Assembly: GCA_947493325.1 (NCBI GenBank) | Contig: CANLQI010000002.1 | Span: 496,001-560,000 of the forward strand | Source of the DNA: an uncultured Sphingomonadaceae bacterium | GTDB taxonomy: Bacteria > Pseudomonadota > Alphaproteobacteria > Sphingomonadales > Sphingomonadaceae | DNA length: 64,000 nt | Direction of reading: 5' to 3' | Shown: piece after piece, positions 36,079 to 45,454 of the stretch | Layout of the letters: each line of letters starts with the position of its first letter | Numbering within the stretch: position 1 is the stretch's first letter | Translations under genes and position numbers: made by a program | Notes under the pieces: generated by a model | Database searches by the model: none | Told to the model about the DNA's origin: nothing | The model's input: the letters and a program-made list of their open reading frames with translations, nothing else

Positions 36079-37062
36079 GTGGCACCCGAGGATAGCGAAT
36101 CTGGCGAATATGATTCAGGCGAGCACGCCGATCATGAAGCGGGCAGCGAAAATGAAGATACCGCCGCTCGGACAGTCGGCGAAAGATTGCATGCTGCGCG
36201 CAGCGAGCAGGGCAAAAGTATCAAGGATATCGCCGCCGTCACGCGCATCACGACGCGGCATCTCGAAGCGATTGAAGCTAGCGATTACGACGCCCTGCCA
36301 GGGCGCACATATGCGGTGGGCTTCATCAAGGCCTATGCCTCTGCGGTAGGCTTACCGGCGGTGCAGCTGGTGTCCGACTTGAAAGACGAAATGGGGCATA
36401 GCACATCCAGCCATCACGGCGGCGCAGGTCAGGAACTTGACGATCCATCGAAAATTCCATCCTCGCGGCTGGCGTGGGTTGCGGCACTGTTGGGCGTCGC
36501 CATTATCGTGGGCGGTTATACGATATGGCATACCTATTTCTATCCCCGGGCCGAAATAGACCTGGTGGGGATGGATGCCCCCGATGCGGCCGCTGAGACA
36601 GATGATGCGGGTGCAGCTGCGCAGGATGATGCTCCCGCAGCTCCAACAGGTGGTGAGGTTGTCTTTATTGCAAAAGAAGACGATGTGTGGGTGCGCTTTT
36701 ATGAACCCGATGGAACGCGCCATTTTGAAGGCACAATGAAACTGGGCGAACGGTTTGTTGTCCCCGCCACCGCGCAAAATCCGCAGATACGGACCGGACG
36801 TCCCGATGCGCTGGCAATTACAATTGACGGACAGATTGTTCCGCCGCTCAGCACGGAAGTGGAAACCGTGGGCGATGTACCGATTAATGCCGCAGCTCTG
36901 CTGGCCCGCCCGCCTGCCGGTGCACCCGCTGGCAATGCTCCTGCTTCCGGCGTGCAGCCATCCGCCGCAGCCACGCCATCGCCCGGCCCTGATGCTGCAT
37001 CCAATGCACATGCGGGCAATATATCTGCCGAAATTTCTCCCGGTGAAAATATACAGGGATAG
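36079..37062 (+). CDS. RodZ-like helix-turn-helix membrane protein (DUF4115)
   Basis: 327 residues: acidic N-terminus, Cro/RodZ-type helix-turn-helix (about 32-100; GERLHAARSEQGKSIKDIAA, ...EASDYDALPGRTYAVGF), one membrane helix (131-151), and a periplasmic DUF4115 domain (about 190-275). This is the RodZ architecture, a bitopic protein that links MreB to cell shape. The C-terminus is Ala/Pro-rich. A GTG start follows GGAGAG. Confidence 0.87.
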   Translation: MAPEDSESGEYDSGEHADHEAGSENEDTAARTVGERLHAARSEQGKSIKDIAAVTRITTRHLEAIEASDYDALPGRTYAVGFIKAYASAVGLPAVQLVSDLKDEMGHSTSSHHGGAGQELDDPSKIPSSRLAWVAALLGVAIIVGGYTIWHTYFYPRAEIDLVGMDAPDAAAETDDAGAAAQDDAPAAPTGGEVVFIAKEDDVWVRFYEPDGTRHFEGTMKLGERFVVPATAQNPQIRTGRPDALAITIDGQIVPPLSTEVETVGDVPINAAALLARPPAGAPAGNAPASGVQPSAAATPSPGPDAASNAHAGNISAEISPGENIQG

Positions 37063-37145
37063 TTCAGCACGGCTTCATGGTGGTTGCGTTAGCCGGTAAT
37101 GTGATTAGGTTCTTGCCCGGAATATTTGAATTGGAGAACTATGAG

Positions 37146-38036
37146 GTGAATGTCCCCATCATGCATAAAATATTTGCGCCCTTCGCGCTTGTCGCCCTGA
37201 CACTATCCGCTCCTGCCGCATTTGCGCAGAGCAATGATACGCAGCTGCGCGTTGAAAAGCTGGAAAAAGAAATGCGCGCCGTACAGCGCAAGGTTTTTCC
37301 GGGCGGATCGGACCGTTTTTTCGAGCCCGAGATACGCGCGCCCGAGCGCACGGCGCAACCGCGCGGCAGCACGGCGGATACAGCGGTTTCCGACCTTTTG
37401 GTGCGGGTCGACGCGCTGGAGGCACAACTGGCGATACTGACGGCGCAGACCGAAGAAAACGGATATAAACTGGGCCAGTTGACGGCGCGGATTGATGCGC
37501 TCGAAGCAGCCAAATCTGCCGAAGAAAGCGCCCGCGCAACCGCGTCATCGGACACAGTCACTCCGGCAGATATTATCGAGGAAACTTCTGCGCCGTCCGA
37601 TGACCGCGTGGCGCAGGTGGCTGCCATCATCAAACCCGATACCGGCAATGCGGGCGAGGATGAATATATCTATGGCTTCCGCCTATGGGATGCCAAATTC
37701 TATCCCGAAGCACAGCAGCAGCTTGAAAAAACGGTCAAAAATCACCCGGACCACAGCCGCAACAGCCACGCCCGCAATCTTCTGGGCCGTGCATACCTGG
37801 ATGATGGCAAACAGAATCTGGCGGCGGAAACATTCCTGCGCAATTATCAGGAAAAGCCCGATGGCGTCCGCGCCCCGGACAGCCTGTACTTTCTGGGCCT
37901 TGCCATGACGCAGCTGAATGAAAATACGAAAGCATGTGCGGCGTTCGATGAGCTGGCCGAAGCCTATCCGGGCGTCGCCACCGGGCGTTTGGCAGGCGAC
38001 CTTGGTTCAGGCCGCAGCGCGGCGCAATGCGAGTGA
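37146..38036 (+). CDS. cpoB: cell division coordinator CpoB (YbgF), Tol-Pal system
   Basis: Periplasmic protein coordinating outer-membrane constriction with peptidoglycan synthesis. Signal peptide (IFAPFALVALTLSAPAAFAQ), an N-terminal coiled coil (LRVEKLEKEMRAVQRKVFPG and LVRVDALEAQLAIL), then C-terminal TPRs (FWDAKFYPEAQQQLEK-like; AETFLRNYQEKPDG; LYFLGLAMTQLNE). Start taken as GTG 37146, 9 nt after GGAG; ATG 37161 is the alternative. tol/pal genes are not in the window, while tilS and ftsH follow as in many alphaproteobacteria. Confidence 0.88.
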   Translation: MNVPIMHKIFAPFALVALTLSAPAAFAQSNDTQLRVEKLEKEMRAVQRKVFPGGSDRFFEPEIRAPERTAQPRGSTADTAVSDLLVRVDALEAQLAILTAQTEENGYKLGQLTARIDALEAAKSAEESARATASSDTVTPADIIEETSAPSDDRVAQVAAIIKPDTGNAGEDEYIYGFRLWDAKFYPEAQQQLEKTVKNHPDHSRNSHARNLLGRAYLDDGKQNLAAETFLRNYQEKPDGVRAPDSLYFLGLAMTQLNENTKACAAFDELAEAYPGVATGRLAGDLGSGRSAAQCE

Positions 38037-38037
38037 T

Positions 38038-38985
38038 ATGGCAGAAGAGCCGTTAGCGGATCGTTTTAGAAACAGTCTGAAAAAGCTGGCCCCCGGATTT
38101 GCAGGTTCAGGTGATCTGATGGGGGTCGCGGTATCTGGCGGTCCGGATAGTATGGCGCTGCTGGCTCTTGCACAACATGTGCATAATGGACGTATCTGCG
38201 CCGCGACAGTCGACCACGGCCTGCGCCCCGAAAGCGCCGATGAAGCCACCATGGTGACGCAATATTGCGCCGCGCACCGTATCCCGCATGCCATTTTGAC
38301 ACCATCACAGCCCATTACCGGCAATATCCAGTCGGCGGCGCGCACGGCACGTTATAGACTGTTGCAGGAGTGGGCTGCGGCGCATCATTGCACCTGGATT
38401 GCTACCGCGCATCACGGCGATGACCAGCTGGAAACCATGTTGATGCGGCTGGCGCGCGGGGCTGGGATTGATGGGCTAAGCGGTGTCCGCGCGGTGAATG
38501 GCAATATCATCCGGCCGCTATTGGAGGTTCGCAAGGCCGACCTGATTGCCTATTGCGAGGCGCACGGCATTCCATATACGCATGATCCCAGCAATGCCGA
38601 CCATGATTTTGACCGTGTGCGTATGCGCACGGCATTGGACGGACTAGATATGCTGGACGTCCGCGCTGCCAACAATTCGGCGCGGGCACTGGCACAGGCG
38701 GGCGCGGCGCTGGACTGGATGGTGGCGCGCGAAGCCGCACTGAACGTGTCACGGCAGCATGATGCGGTGACGCTGCGCAATACAGACTATCCGGCGGAAA
38801 TATTGCGGCGGTTGCTGCTGCACTGTGTGCAGCTGCTCGCACCCGAATTGCAATCACGCGGCGATACGGTCACGCGCACAATCGCCGCGCTACAGGCCGG
38901 TGAAAAAACGATGATCGGCGATATTTTGTGTGAAGGCGGTGCGGTGTGGAAATTCCGACCCGCGCCTCCGCGCGGGGGGAAATAA
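38038..38985 (+). CDS. tilS: tRNA(Ile)-lysidine synthetase TilS
   Basis: Converts C34 of the AUA-reading tRNA-Ile to lysidine with ATP. 315 residues from ATG 38038, which lies one base after the cpoB stop. The PP-loop SGGPDS is at residues 33-38, with ATVDHGLRPES, ATAHHGDDQLETMLMRLARG and PLLEVRKADL. It is shorter than the E. coli enzyme, lacking most of the C-terminal domain, as usual in this group. Confidence 0.94.
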   Translation: MAEEPLADRFRNSLKKLAPGFAGSGDLMGVAVSGGPDSMALLALAQHVHNGRICAATVDHGLRPESADEATMVTQYCAAHRIPHAILTPSQPITGNIQSAARTARYRLLQEWAAAHHCTWIATAHHGDDQLETMLMRLARGAGIDGLSGVRAVNGNIIRPLLEVRKADLIAYCEAHGIPYTHDPSNADHDFDRVRMRTALDGLDMLDVRAANNSARALAQAGAALDWMVAREAALNVSRQHDAVTLRNTDYPAEILRRLLLHCVQLLAPELQSRGDTVTRTIAALQAGEKTMIGDILCEGGAVWKFRPAPPRGGK

Positions 38986-39120
38986 GCCTTTAGTTTCATT
39001 GAATCATACAGTATTTTCGCTGATATCAGGTGTTTTTACGGCTTTATGCGCGGCATTATATTGTCATTCATGATATAACACTTATCTTGAATAGCAGACC
39101 TTTTACCGAGAGATTCGATT

Positions 39121-41070
39121 ATGAATAACGAACAGGAACCATCCGGCCCCAATCCATGGATGAAAAACATGCTCATATGGGCAGGCGTCATCATTGCGCT
39201 ATTGGTGGTGGTGTCCATGTTTGACCGCAGCCAGTCTGCCGCCACGACAGAGGTAAGCTATAGCACGTTCAAGGAAAAAGTCGTGAACGGCGATGTCGAA
39301 TCCGTGCAGATCGCACCGGACAAGATTGTCGGCAAATATACCGACACCACGATGTTCGTGACCAAACAGGTTCCCAATGATCCGAACCTGATCAAACTGC
39401 TTGAAGACGAAGGCGTCGAATATAGCGGCGCGCCGCAGGAACAGACGAGCCTGCTCACGGTATTGCTGATACAGGCGCTGCCGTTTCTGCTGATTCTGGG
39501 CATTGCATTTTTTGTGCTGCGTCAGGTGCAGAAAGGCGGCGGTGCAGGCGGCGCGATGGGCTTTGGCAAGTCCAAGGCGAAACTGCTCACCGAGAAACAG
39601 GGCAAAGTAACATTTGAAGATGTGGCCGGTATCGATGAAGCGCGTGAAGAGCTGCAGGAGATTGTCGAATTCCTGAAAGACCCATCGAAATTTGCGCGCC
39701 TGGGCGGGCAAATTCCGAAGGGCGCATTGCTGGTCGGCTCACCGGGTACAGGTAAAACGCTTCTGGCACGGGCCATTGCCGGTGAGGCAGGCGTGCCGTT
39801 CTTTACGATTTCTGGTTCCGATTTTGTTGAAATGTTCGTGGGCGTCGGCGCAAGCCGTGTGCGCGACATGTTTGAACAGGCCAAGAAAAACGCGCCATGC
39901 ATCGTTTTTATTGACGAGATTGATGCTGTGGGCCGCCACCGCGGCAGCGGCATGGGCAATTCGAATGACGAACGCGAACAGACACTCAACCAGCTGTTGG
40001 TCGAGATGGATGGCTTTGAAGCGAATGAAGGTATTATCATTATCGCCGCCACCAACCGCCCAGACGTGCTGGACCCTGCATTGCTGCGTCCGGGCCGCTT
40101 TGACCGTCAGGTTGTCGTGCCGATCCCCGATATTGAGGGGCGCGAGAAAATCCTTGAAGTACATATGAAAAAAGTGCCCTTGGCGCCTGATGTCAACGCC
40201 CGCACAATTGCGCGCGGCACGCCCGGATTTTCCGGTGCGGATCTTGCCAATCTTGTCAACGAAGCGGCCTTGCTGGCGGCGCGCCGAAGCAAACGCCTGG
40301 TGGCGATGAGCGAGTTTGAGGAGGCCAAGGACAAGGTCATGATGGGCAGCGAACGCAAGTCCATGGTGATGACCGAAGATGAGAAGAAAATGACCGCCTA
40401 TCATGAAGCCGGTCATGCCATTGTGTCCGTGCACGAAGAAGCGTCTGACCCGATCCACAAGGCGACGATCATTCCGCGCGGCCGTGCGCTGGGTATGGTC
40501 ATGCGCCTGCCAGAGCGCGACAATTACAGTTATCACCGCGATAAAATGTACGCAAACCTTGCCGTGTCCATGGGTGGGCGCGTGGCCGAGGAAGTGATTT
40601 TCGGCCATGACAAGGTCTCCAGCGGTGCGAGCGGAGACATTCAATATGCCACGGGCCTTGCCAAGGACATGGTCACCAAATGGGGCATGTCGGACGAGAT
40701 GGGGCCTGTCATGTATGAGGAGCAGAATGAAGGCTATCTCGGCATGGGACAGACCCAGCGCACGATGATGTCGGGCGAAACGTCGAAGAAAATCGATGCT
40801 GAAATCCGCAAAATTATCGACGCGGGCTATGACCGTGCGAAGGAAGTTCTGAGCAAGCATGAGGACCAGCTTCACCTGCTTGCCAATGCATTGCTGGAAT
40901 ATGAAACGCTGAGCGGTGATGAAATCGACAAACTGCTGGAAACGGGCAAAGTCGACCGGCCGGATGATAATGATACACCCGCAAAATCATTGCCCACCGC
41001 AGGTAGCTCAATCCCCAAAACCGGCCCCAAAAAAGGCCCGTTTCAGGACCCTAAGCCGCAAGGCGCGTAA
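39121..41070 (+). CDS. ftsH: ATP-dependent zinc metalloprotease FtsH
   Basis: Membrane-bound AAA+ protease for quality control and regulated proteolysis. 649 residues: two N-terminal membrane helices ([18 protein letters not shown] and [19 protein letters not shown]) flanking a periplasmic domain, Walker A GSPGTGKT (206-213), Walker [13 protein letters not shown], second region of homology [20 protein letters not shown] and the zinc site HEAGH (428-432). The C-terminus is a Pro/Lys-rich tail. Confidence 0.98.
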   Translation: MNNEQEPSGPNPWMKNMLIWAGVIIALLVVVSMFDRSQSAATTEVSYSTFKEKVVNGDVESVQIAPDKIVGKYTDTTMFVTKQVPNDPNLIKLLEDEGVEYSGAPQEQTSLLTVLLIQALPFLLILGIAFFVLRQVQKGGGAGGAMGFGKSKAKLLTEKQGKVTFEDVAGIDEAREELQEIVEFLKDPSKFARLGGQIPKGALLVGSPGTGKTLLARAIAGEAGVPFFTISGSDFVEMFVGVGASRVRDMFEQAKKNAPCIVFIDEIDAVGRHRGSGMGNSNDEREQTLNQLLVEMDGFEANEGIIIIAATNRPDVLDPALLRPGRFDRQVVVPIPDIEGREKILEVHMKKVPLAPDVNARTIARGTPGFSGADLANLVNEAALLAARRSKRLVAMSEFEEAKDKVMMGSERKSMVMTEDEKKMTAYHEAGHAIVSVHEEASDPIHKATIIPRGRALGMVMRLPERDNYSYHRDKMYANLAVSMGGRVAEEVIFGHDKVSSGASGDIQYATGLAKDMVTKWGMSDEMGPVMYEEQNEGYLGMGQTQRTMMSGETSKKIDAEIRKIIDAGYDRAKEVLSKHEDQLHLLANALLEYETLSGDEIDKLLETGKVDRPDDNDTPAKSLPTAGSSIPKTGPKKGPFQDPKPQGA

Positions 41071-41081
41071 AGTTATTGGTT

Positions 41082-41172
41082 GTCTTCCCGCGGACGCGAG
41101 AATCTATCTCACGAGGCTTGCATATCATTGCAACTGTGGTGAGATAGACTCCCAGTCAAGCTGGGAGTGACG
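41082..41172. repeat. head-to-head pair of REP-like units
   Basis: An inverted unit (41082-41112, ending CTATCTCAC) faces a direct unit (41136-41172, starting GTGGTGAGATAG) across a 23-bp spacer. Both are diverged copies of the unit at 23609: the GTGAGATAGA start, a CCC/GGG hairpin and a TGACG end recur. It sits just behind ftsH in a convergent intergenic gap. Confidence 0.65.
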
Positions 41173-41198
41173 TTCTATTGCTACAACCAGAGCATACA

Positions 41199-41230
41199 AA
41201 AGGGCCGCCGAAGCATATCGGTGGCCCTTT
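41199..41230. terminator. bidirectional terminator between ftsH and rpoZ
   Basis: AAAGGGCCGCCGA (41199-41211) pairs with TCGGTGGCCCTTT (41218-41230) with one G-T wobble; A and T tracts on both sides allow termination of both convergent genes. Confidence 0.75.
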
Positions 41231-41256
41231 GCATGTGCGCAGCTTGAACCCAAATC

Positions 41257-41601
41257 TTACGCTTCGAAATCCTTGCTGATCGTCGTGCTGCGTGTAGGCG
41301 CGGACGCGGTCAGGCGCAGTGCTTCAGCGGACTGGCTGATCGAACCGATTTCGTCGGCCACGTCGTCATCGTCCAGCTGCACTTTCTGCAGGCTCTGGAT
41401 CAGGTTTTCTTTCAGATCCTTGGGCTTCATGGTGGATTCGGCAATTTCACGCAGAGCCACAACCGGGTTTTTATCGCGGTCGCGCTCAATGGTCAGTTCA
41501 TCACCGCCAGAAATCTCCCGTGCACGCTGTGCAGCGACCAAAACGAGGTCAAAACGGTTGGTGACTTTATCTACGCAATCTTCAACGGTAACGCGCGCCA
41601 T
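41257..41601 (-). CDS. rpoZ: DNA-directed RNA polymerase subunit omega
   Basis: Small RNA polymerase subunit that aids assembly. 114 residues with the family N-terminus [33 protein letters not shown] and [12 protein letters not shown], followed by an acidic C-terminal extension (LDDDDVADE). Convergent with ftsH across a shared terminator. Confidence 0.96.
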   Translation of the reverse strand: MARVTVEDCVDKVTNRFDLVLVAAQRAREISGGDELTIERDRDKNPVVALREIAESTMKPKDLKENLIQSLQKVQLDDDDVADEIGSISQSAEALRLTASAPTRSTTISKDFEA

Positions 41602-41699
41602 GAATGGTGCTCCATAATCTTAAATATCGGAAAGGTGAGGAAATAGGGCGAGTCACCGCATTTGTCAATGAAATGCTATTGTGACCGGCGAGAATTGAG

Positions 41700-42326
41700 C
41701 TATTCCTTCCAGCCCCAGAAGAGCTTGCATGGCAGCACATTCCAGAATTCATAGCCGCTGTCGATCTTGCGGAAATGCGGAGTCATGAAATCACGCGCGG
41801 CGGCGGTGAATTGATACACCAGAAAGGCCCCGCCGGGCCGCAGCACATCGGCAGTTTTCTGTGCAATGGTTGGTCCCAAATCACCCGGCAGCGTCGAGAA
41901 TGGCAGGCCGGACAGCACATAATCGGCGTGTTCAAATCCATGTTCGCGGATAATATCCTCTACATCAGCGGCGGAACCATGCACTGCCTTGAACCGGCTG
42001 TCGGTAAAGGTTTTGCGCAGATATACGATGAAATCTTCATTGGTGTCGATCACGAGCAAAGTCGCATCGCCCTTCATTTTTTCCAGCACGGGGCCGCAAA
42101 ATGTGCCAATTCCGGGGCCATATTCGACGAAGAGGTCGGTGTTGTCCCAATCGACCGGTGCGAGCATTTTATTGACGGTATAGCGCGATGACGGGATGAT
42201 CGATCCCACCATGACCGGATGTTTTATAAAGCCCTTGAAAAAGACACTCCAGGGCCCGAAAAAACGGGCAACACGGGATTTGATACGATGGCCGAGCGAA
42301 CGTTCGGCCAGATCGGATGAAGACAT
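41700..42326 (-). CDS. SAM-dependent methyltransferase, PmtA-like
   Basis: 208 residues from ATG 42326 (AAAGAG upstream). The N-terminal basic amphipathic stretch (HRIKSRVARFFGPWSVFFKG), VGSIIPSSRYTVNKM and the SAM loop VEYGPGIGTF resemble PmtA-type phosphatidylethanolamine N-methyltransferases and related rRNA-adenine-methylase-fold enzymes; VLSGLPFSTLP is the catalytic loop. Likely a membrane-lipid methyltransferase, but a different substrate cannot be excluded. Confidence 0.75.
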   Translation of the reverse strand: MSSSDLAERSLGHRIKSRVARFFGPWSVFFKGFIKHPVMVGSIIPSSRYTVNKMLAPVDWDNTDLFVEYGPGIGTFCGPVLEKMKGDATLLVIDTNEDFIVYLRKTFTDSRFKAVHGSAADVEDIIREHGFEHADYVLSGLPFSTLPGDLGPTIAQKTADVLRPGGAFLVYQFTAAARDFMTPHFRKIDSGYEFWNVLPCKLFWGWKE

Positions 42327-42479
42327 ATAATTCTCTTTGTTACGCCCATGGCGGTTAAGCGCATGCCATTGCAAATATATGATGATATTGCAACAATCGA
42401 TAGATGAATACGTTACGAAGCAGGATAGAGACGCTATTTCGCTCTATTATTCCATCTGCCAAGGCGATAGAGGGATGGC

Positions 42480-42821
42480 ATGTTCGTCACTGCAGCTCTT
42501 GTTTCACGAAATATTCCGGTTGGATCGGTTGCCGTGATCTTTACCGCGCAGCGTACGGATAGGGATGACGCGGCGTATGAGGCCGCGGCGCAGCGCATGG
42601 AAGAGCTTGCATACCAACAGCCAGGATTTGTGGCCGTTGAAAGTGTGCGCGGCGATGATGGCCTGGGCATTACTGTCAGTTACTGGAAAAACGATGCCGA
42701 TGCGAAAGCATGGCGCGACAATGCCGAGCATGCGGAAATGCGGGAACAGGGCCGTGCGCGCTGGTACAGCGCCTACACGCTATATGTAGCGCGGGTCGAA
42801 CGCGGCTATCAATGGCCGTAA
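42480..42821 (+). CDS. antibiotic biosynthesis monooxygenase (ABM) family protein
   Basis: 113 residues with a ferredoxin-like ABM domain: VAVIFTAQRTDRDDAAYEAA, QQPGFVAVESVRG, ISYWKNDADAKAW-like (VSYWKNDADAKAW) and the YTLYVARVER tail. Members are often haem-degrading or quinol-oxidising enzymes or simple dimeric proteins of unknown role. The stop overlaps the start of the MFS gene, which suggests co-expression. Confidence 0.85.
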   Translation: MFVTAALVSRNIPVGSVAVIFTAQRTDRDDAAYEAAAQRMEELAYQQPGFVAVESVRGDDGLGITVSYWKNDADAKAWRDNAEHAEMREQGRARWYSAYTLYVARVERGYQWP

Positions 42822-44170
42822 ACGCGCCCTCTGTATCTGCCGCAAGAGACCGCCTGCCGAGTGACCGGATGGCGATATTGTTCCTTGTCATGCTGGTGAC
42901 GGCAGCGGGCAATACCGCCATGCAGTCGGTTATGCCGTCAATCGGTACAAAGCTGGGCGTATCCGATTTCTGGGTCTCGCTGGCCTATAGCTGGTCGGCG
43001 CTGCTCTGGGTGATGACTGCGCCGCGCTGGGCGCGCATGTCCGACCGGCGCGGCCGCAAAATGCTTATGAAGCTTGGCATGTGGGGCTTTATCAGCTCAT
43101 TCAGCCTGTGCGCACTGGCGCTCTGGTTCGGGCTACAGGGGCTGATGACGGGCGGCGTCACTATGATTATATTCGCCGTATTTCGCAGTCTCTACGGGGG
43201 TCTCGGCTCTGCAGCGCCGCCTGCGGTGCAGGCTTATGTTGCCTCACGCACCGCGCGGTCACAGCGGACCAGGGCGCTCTCCCTCATCGCGTCATCTTTT
43301 GGCCTTGGCACGGTTATCGGCCCGGCCATTGCGCCGCTGATTATCTTTCCGTCGCTAGGGCTGCTTAGTCCATTTGTGCTGTTCACGCTCTTTGGACTGC
43401 TTGTTCTAGTGGCGCTGCGGCTGCGCCTGCCCGACGACGATCCGCGCTTTGCCGCCAAAGGCCGCGTCATATCGGAGCCTTATGGCACGGCGTCTTCTTC
43501 CGCGAAATTTACTGAAGACGGCGATGAAGACAGCACTGAACCTGCCCCCGCATCTCTTATAGAAACACGGCTCAAATGGACCGATATACGGCTGCGGCCG
43601 TGGATGGTATCCGGTTTGATCGGCGGCCATGCCCATGCCATTCTGCTCGGCGTGATCGGCTTTCTGGTACTGGACCGGCTCGGCCTGCGCGATATGCCGG
43701 AACTCGGCGCACAGTCCGTGGGCATCGTGCTGATGGCGGGCGCATTTGCCACGCTTGTGTCGCAATGGGGGTTAATTCCCTATCTGGGCATGGGGCCGCG
43801 CACATCTGTATTGTGGGGCATAGCGCTGGGCGGTGCAGGTTCGCTGATCGTTGGTCTGTCGGGCGACCTGCATGGCATTACGATTGGCTATGCGCTGGCC
43901 TCGCTCGGTTTCGGGCTGTTCCGGCCCGGATTTACATCGGGTGCATCGTTGGTGCTCACACGTGCGGAGCAGGGGCAGGTGGCGGGCATGGTGGCGTCTA
44001 TCAACGGCGCTGCATTTGTATTTGCGCCCGCGCTGGGTGTGCTTATCTATGGATGGAATGAAGCGGTGGCATTCGGATTGCTGATATTCCTGTGTGCCGC
44101 ACTATTGCTATGGGGTTATAAAACGCTGCAACTCGACGCTGTTCTGGAAAAAGGCGCGATACCGGAATGA
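42812..44170 (+). CDS. MFS transporter (TetA/DHA1-like)
   Basis: 452-residue inner-membrane major facilitator with about 12 helices. The helix 2-3 loop RMSDRRGRKMLM (motif A) and YGGLGSAAPPAVQAYVA are clear; a long acidic cytoplasmic loop (about residues 205-240) divides the two halves. Probably a drug or metabolite exporter. The start overlaps the ABM stop by 10 bp; longer frames beginning at 42710 lie inside the ABM gene. Confidence 0.88.
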   Translation: MAVNAPSVSAARDRLPSDRMAILFLVMLVTAAGNTAMQSVMPSIGTKLGVSDFWVSLAYSWSALLWVMTAPRWARMSDRRGRKMLMKLGMWGFISSFSLCALALWFGLQGLMTGGVTMIIFAVFRSLYGGLGSAAPPAVQAYVASRTARSQRTRALSLIASSFGLGTVIGPAIAPLIIFPSLGLLSPFVLFTLFGLLVLVALRLRLPDDDPRFAAKGRVISEPYGTASSSAKFTEDGDEDSTEPAPASLIETRLKWTDIRLRPWMVSGLIGGHAHAILLGVIGFLVLDRLGLRDMPELGAQSVGIVLMAGAFATLVSQWGLIPYLGMGPRTSVLWGIALGGAGSLIVGLSGDLHGITIGYALASLGFGLFRPGFTSGASLVLTRAEQGQVAGMVASINGAAFVFAPALGVLIYGWNEAVAFGLLIFLCAALLLWGYKTLQLDAVLEKGAIPE

Positions 44171-44177
44171 TTCGGCG

Positions 44178-44927
44178 CTAAGATCCGCGCCAGATTTTTA
44201 TCTCGCGATTTGCGCGTTGCCGCGGGTTATGCGCGGGGCAGCGGCGCGGGCGGAAATTCTTGCCCAGACACACACGCACTTCCTCCAGCCAGCCTCTGCC
44301 ATTGGTTTTCACAAACAGCATATCATGCTCCAGGCCCGGGTTGGCGGCAGCAAATGCCTTACGAAATGCACCGATCGTCAGCGGGCGGCGTGACAATGCC
44401 GACATATCGGGATAGCGCACCGCATCGTACATGATGCGAGATATGCGGAAATATGTATCCGGTTTTCGGGTCATGCAGCTGCCGTGTTTGGCCCATTGCC
44501 TGCGCAGCAGACGTGCGGAGGGAATAGTGCACATGTTGCGCCGCACCGTTTCGCGCGGCACCTGCACCTGGCCCGCGCACCATTGCGGGTAATCTCGCCC
44601 GCGCGTTTCGGGCCACAGGCCGTGCAGAATGAAACCAAAGTCGCCAAGCGTCCCGCCGCATTGGCTTTGATGGCGGCGGCTTTCCTGCCGCGTCCGGCAA
44701 AATTCGGGCGACCAGCTGAGCGCCAGCAGATAGCCATCCACCGGTTTGACGCGGCGCGGCTCATCGGCAGGTTTGCGGACGGGCGGCGCGGCATCAATCC
44801 CGCGCGGAATGCGGCACTGATACGCCTGCGCAAGTGCCGCAGATGAACTGGCCAGCAACGTGGCAGCCGTGAAGATACAAACGCAAATGGCCAGCACACG
44901 GTTAAGCTGTGCGCTGGCATCTGTCAT
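44178..44927 (-). CDS. ribonuclease T2 family protein
   Basis: Exported endoribonuclease of 249 residues. Signal peptide (VLAICVCIFTAATLLASSSAALAQA), then the two T2 active-site blocks GFILHGLWPE and WAKHGSC, and several Cys pairs for disulfides. The mature part is unusually Arg-rich. It lies 4 bp downstream of a small membrane-protein gene on the same strand and convergent to the MFS gene. Confidence 0.92.
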   Translation of the reverse strand: MTDASAQLNRVLAICVCIFTAATLLASSSAALAQAYQCRIPRGIDAAPPVRKPADEPRRVKPVDGYLLALSWSPEFCRTRQESRRHQSQCGGTLGDFGFILHGLWPETRGRDYPQWCAGQVQVPRETVRRNMCTIPSARLLRRQWAKHGSCMTRKPDTYFRISRIMYDAVRYPDMSALSRRPLTIGAFRKAFAAANPGLEHDMLFVKTNGRGWLEEVRVCLGKNFRPRRCPAHNPRQRANREIKIWRGS

Positions 44928-44931
44928 AATA

Positions 44932-45354
44932 TCAATCGAATGTATCGGGTGAAGGCGCGGTTTCACCTTGAAACCATGCCACGGCATCGGGACGGAACAG
45001 CATATATATGGCATAGCCCGCCAGCGCCGTAGAAACCAATGATATTATCATCACCGTAGTGGGCAGCTGAAAAAGTCCGAATGGCAGGAAAATCAATCCG
45101 ATGACGAAAAATACCGTGAGTATCCATTTGCACACATTGCTGGCCTTACGCGCTGTAAAATACCACAGAAGCAGCGATATAGACACGCTGATCACTGTCA
45201 CGACAATAAGGAACCCATCGCCAAACATGGAGGCATTCGGATCTGCGGCAAGCTGTGCTTTCGTGTTGGACCAATTCAGGAATGTGTTGACCAGGCCAAG
45301 GATGATTGACCCCATATAGAATTGCTCGAATTTAAGGATGGATTGTGGTCGCAT
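44932..45354 (-). CDS. hypothetical membrane protein, four helices
   Basis: 140 residues from ATG 45354 (GGGAG ribosome site). Four predicted membrane helices: FYMGSIILGLVNTFLNW, GFLIVVTVISVSISLLLWYF, WILTVFFVIGLIFLPFGLF and VMIISLVSTALAGYAIYMLF. No family is recognised with confidence. It immediately precedes the RNase T2 gene. Confidence 0.75.
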   Translation of the reverse strand: MRPQSILKFEQFYMGSIILGLVNTFLNWSNTKAQLAADPNASMFGDGFLIVVTVISVSISLLLWYFTARKASNVCKWILTVFFVIGLIFLPFGLFQLPTTVMIISLVSTALAGYAIYMLFRPDAVAWFQGETAPSPDTFD

Positions 45355-45454
45355 GATGTTCTCCCTCTCGCTATATTGCCGCATAGCCCTCTTTTTCAGC
45401 GCAGGTCAATTGCTTTTGGATAACACTTAAGCCGGCAAATCGTTACTGTACAAT

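Noticed and set aside
39060-39120. Heat-shock sigma-32 promoter for ftsH (CTTGAA near 39088)
   Set aside because: No matching -10 at proper spacing before the start codon; left unassigned.
39739-40875. 378-residue minus-strand open frame inside ftsH
   Set aside because: Entirely antisense to ftsH, His-rich nonsense composition, no family features.
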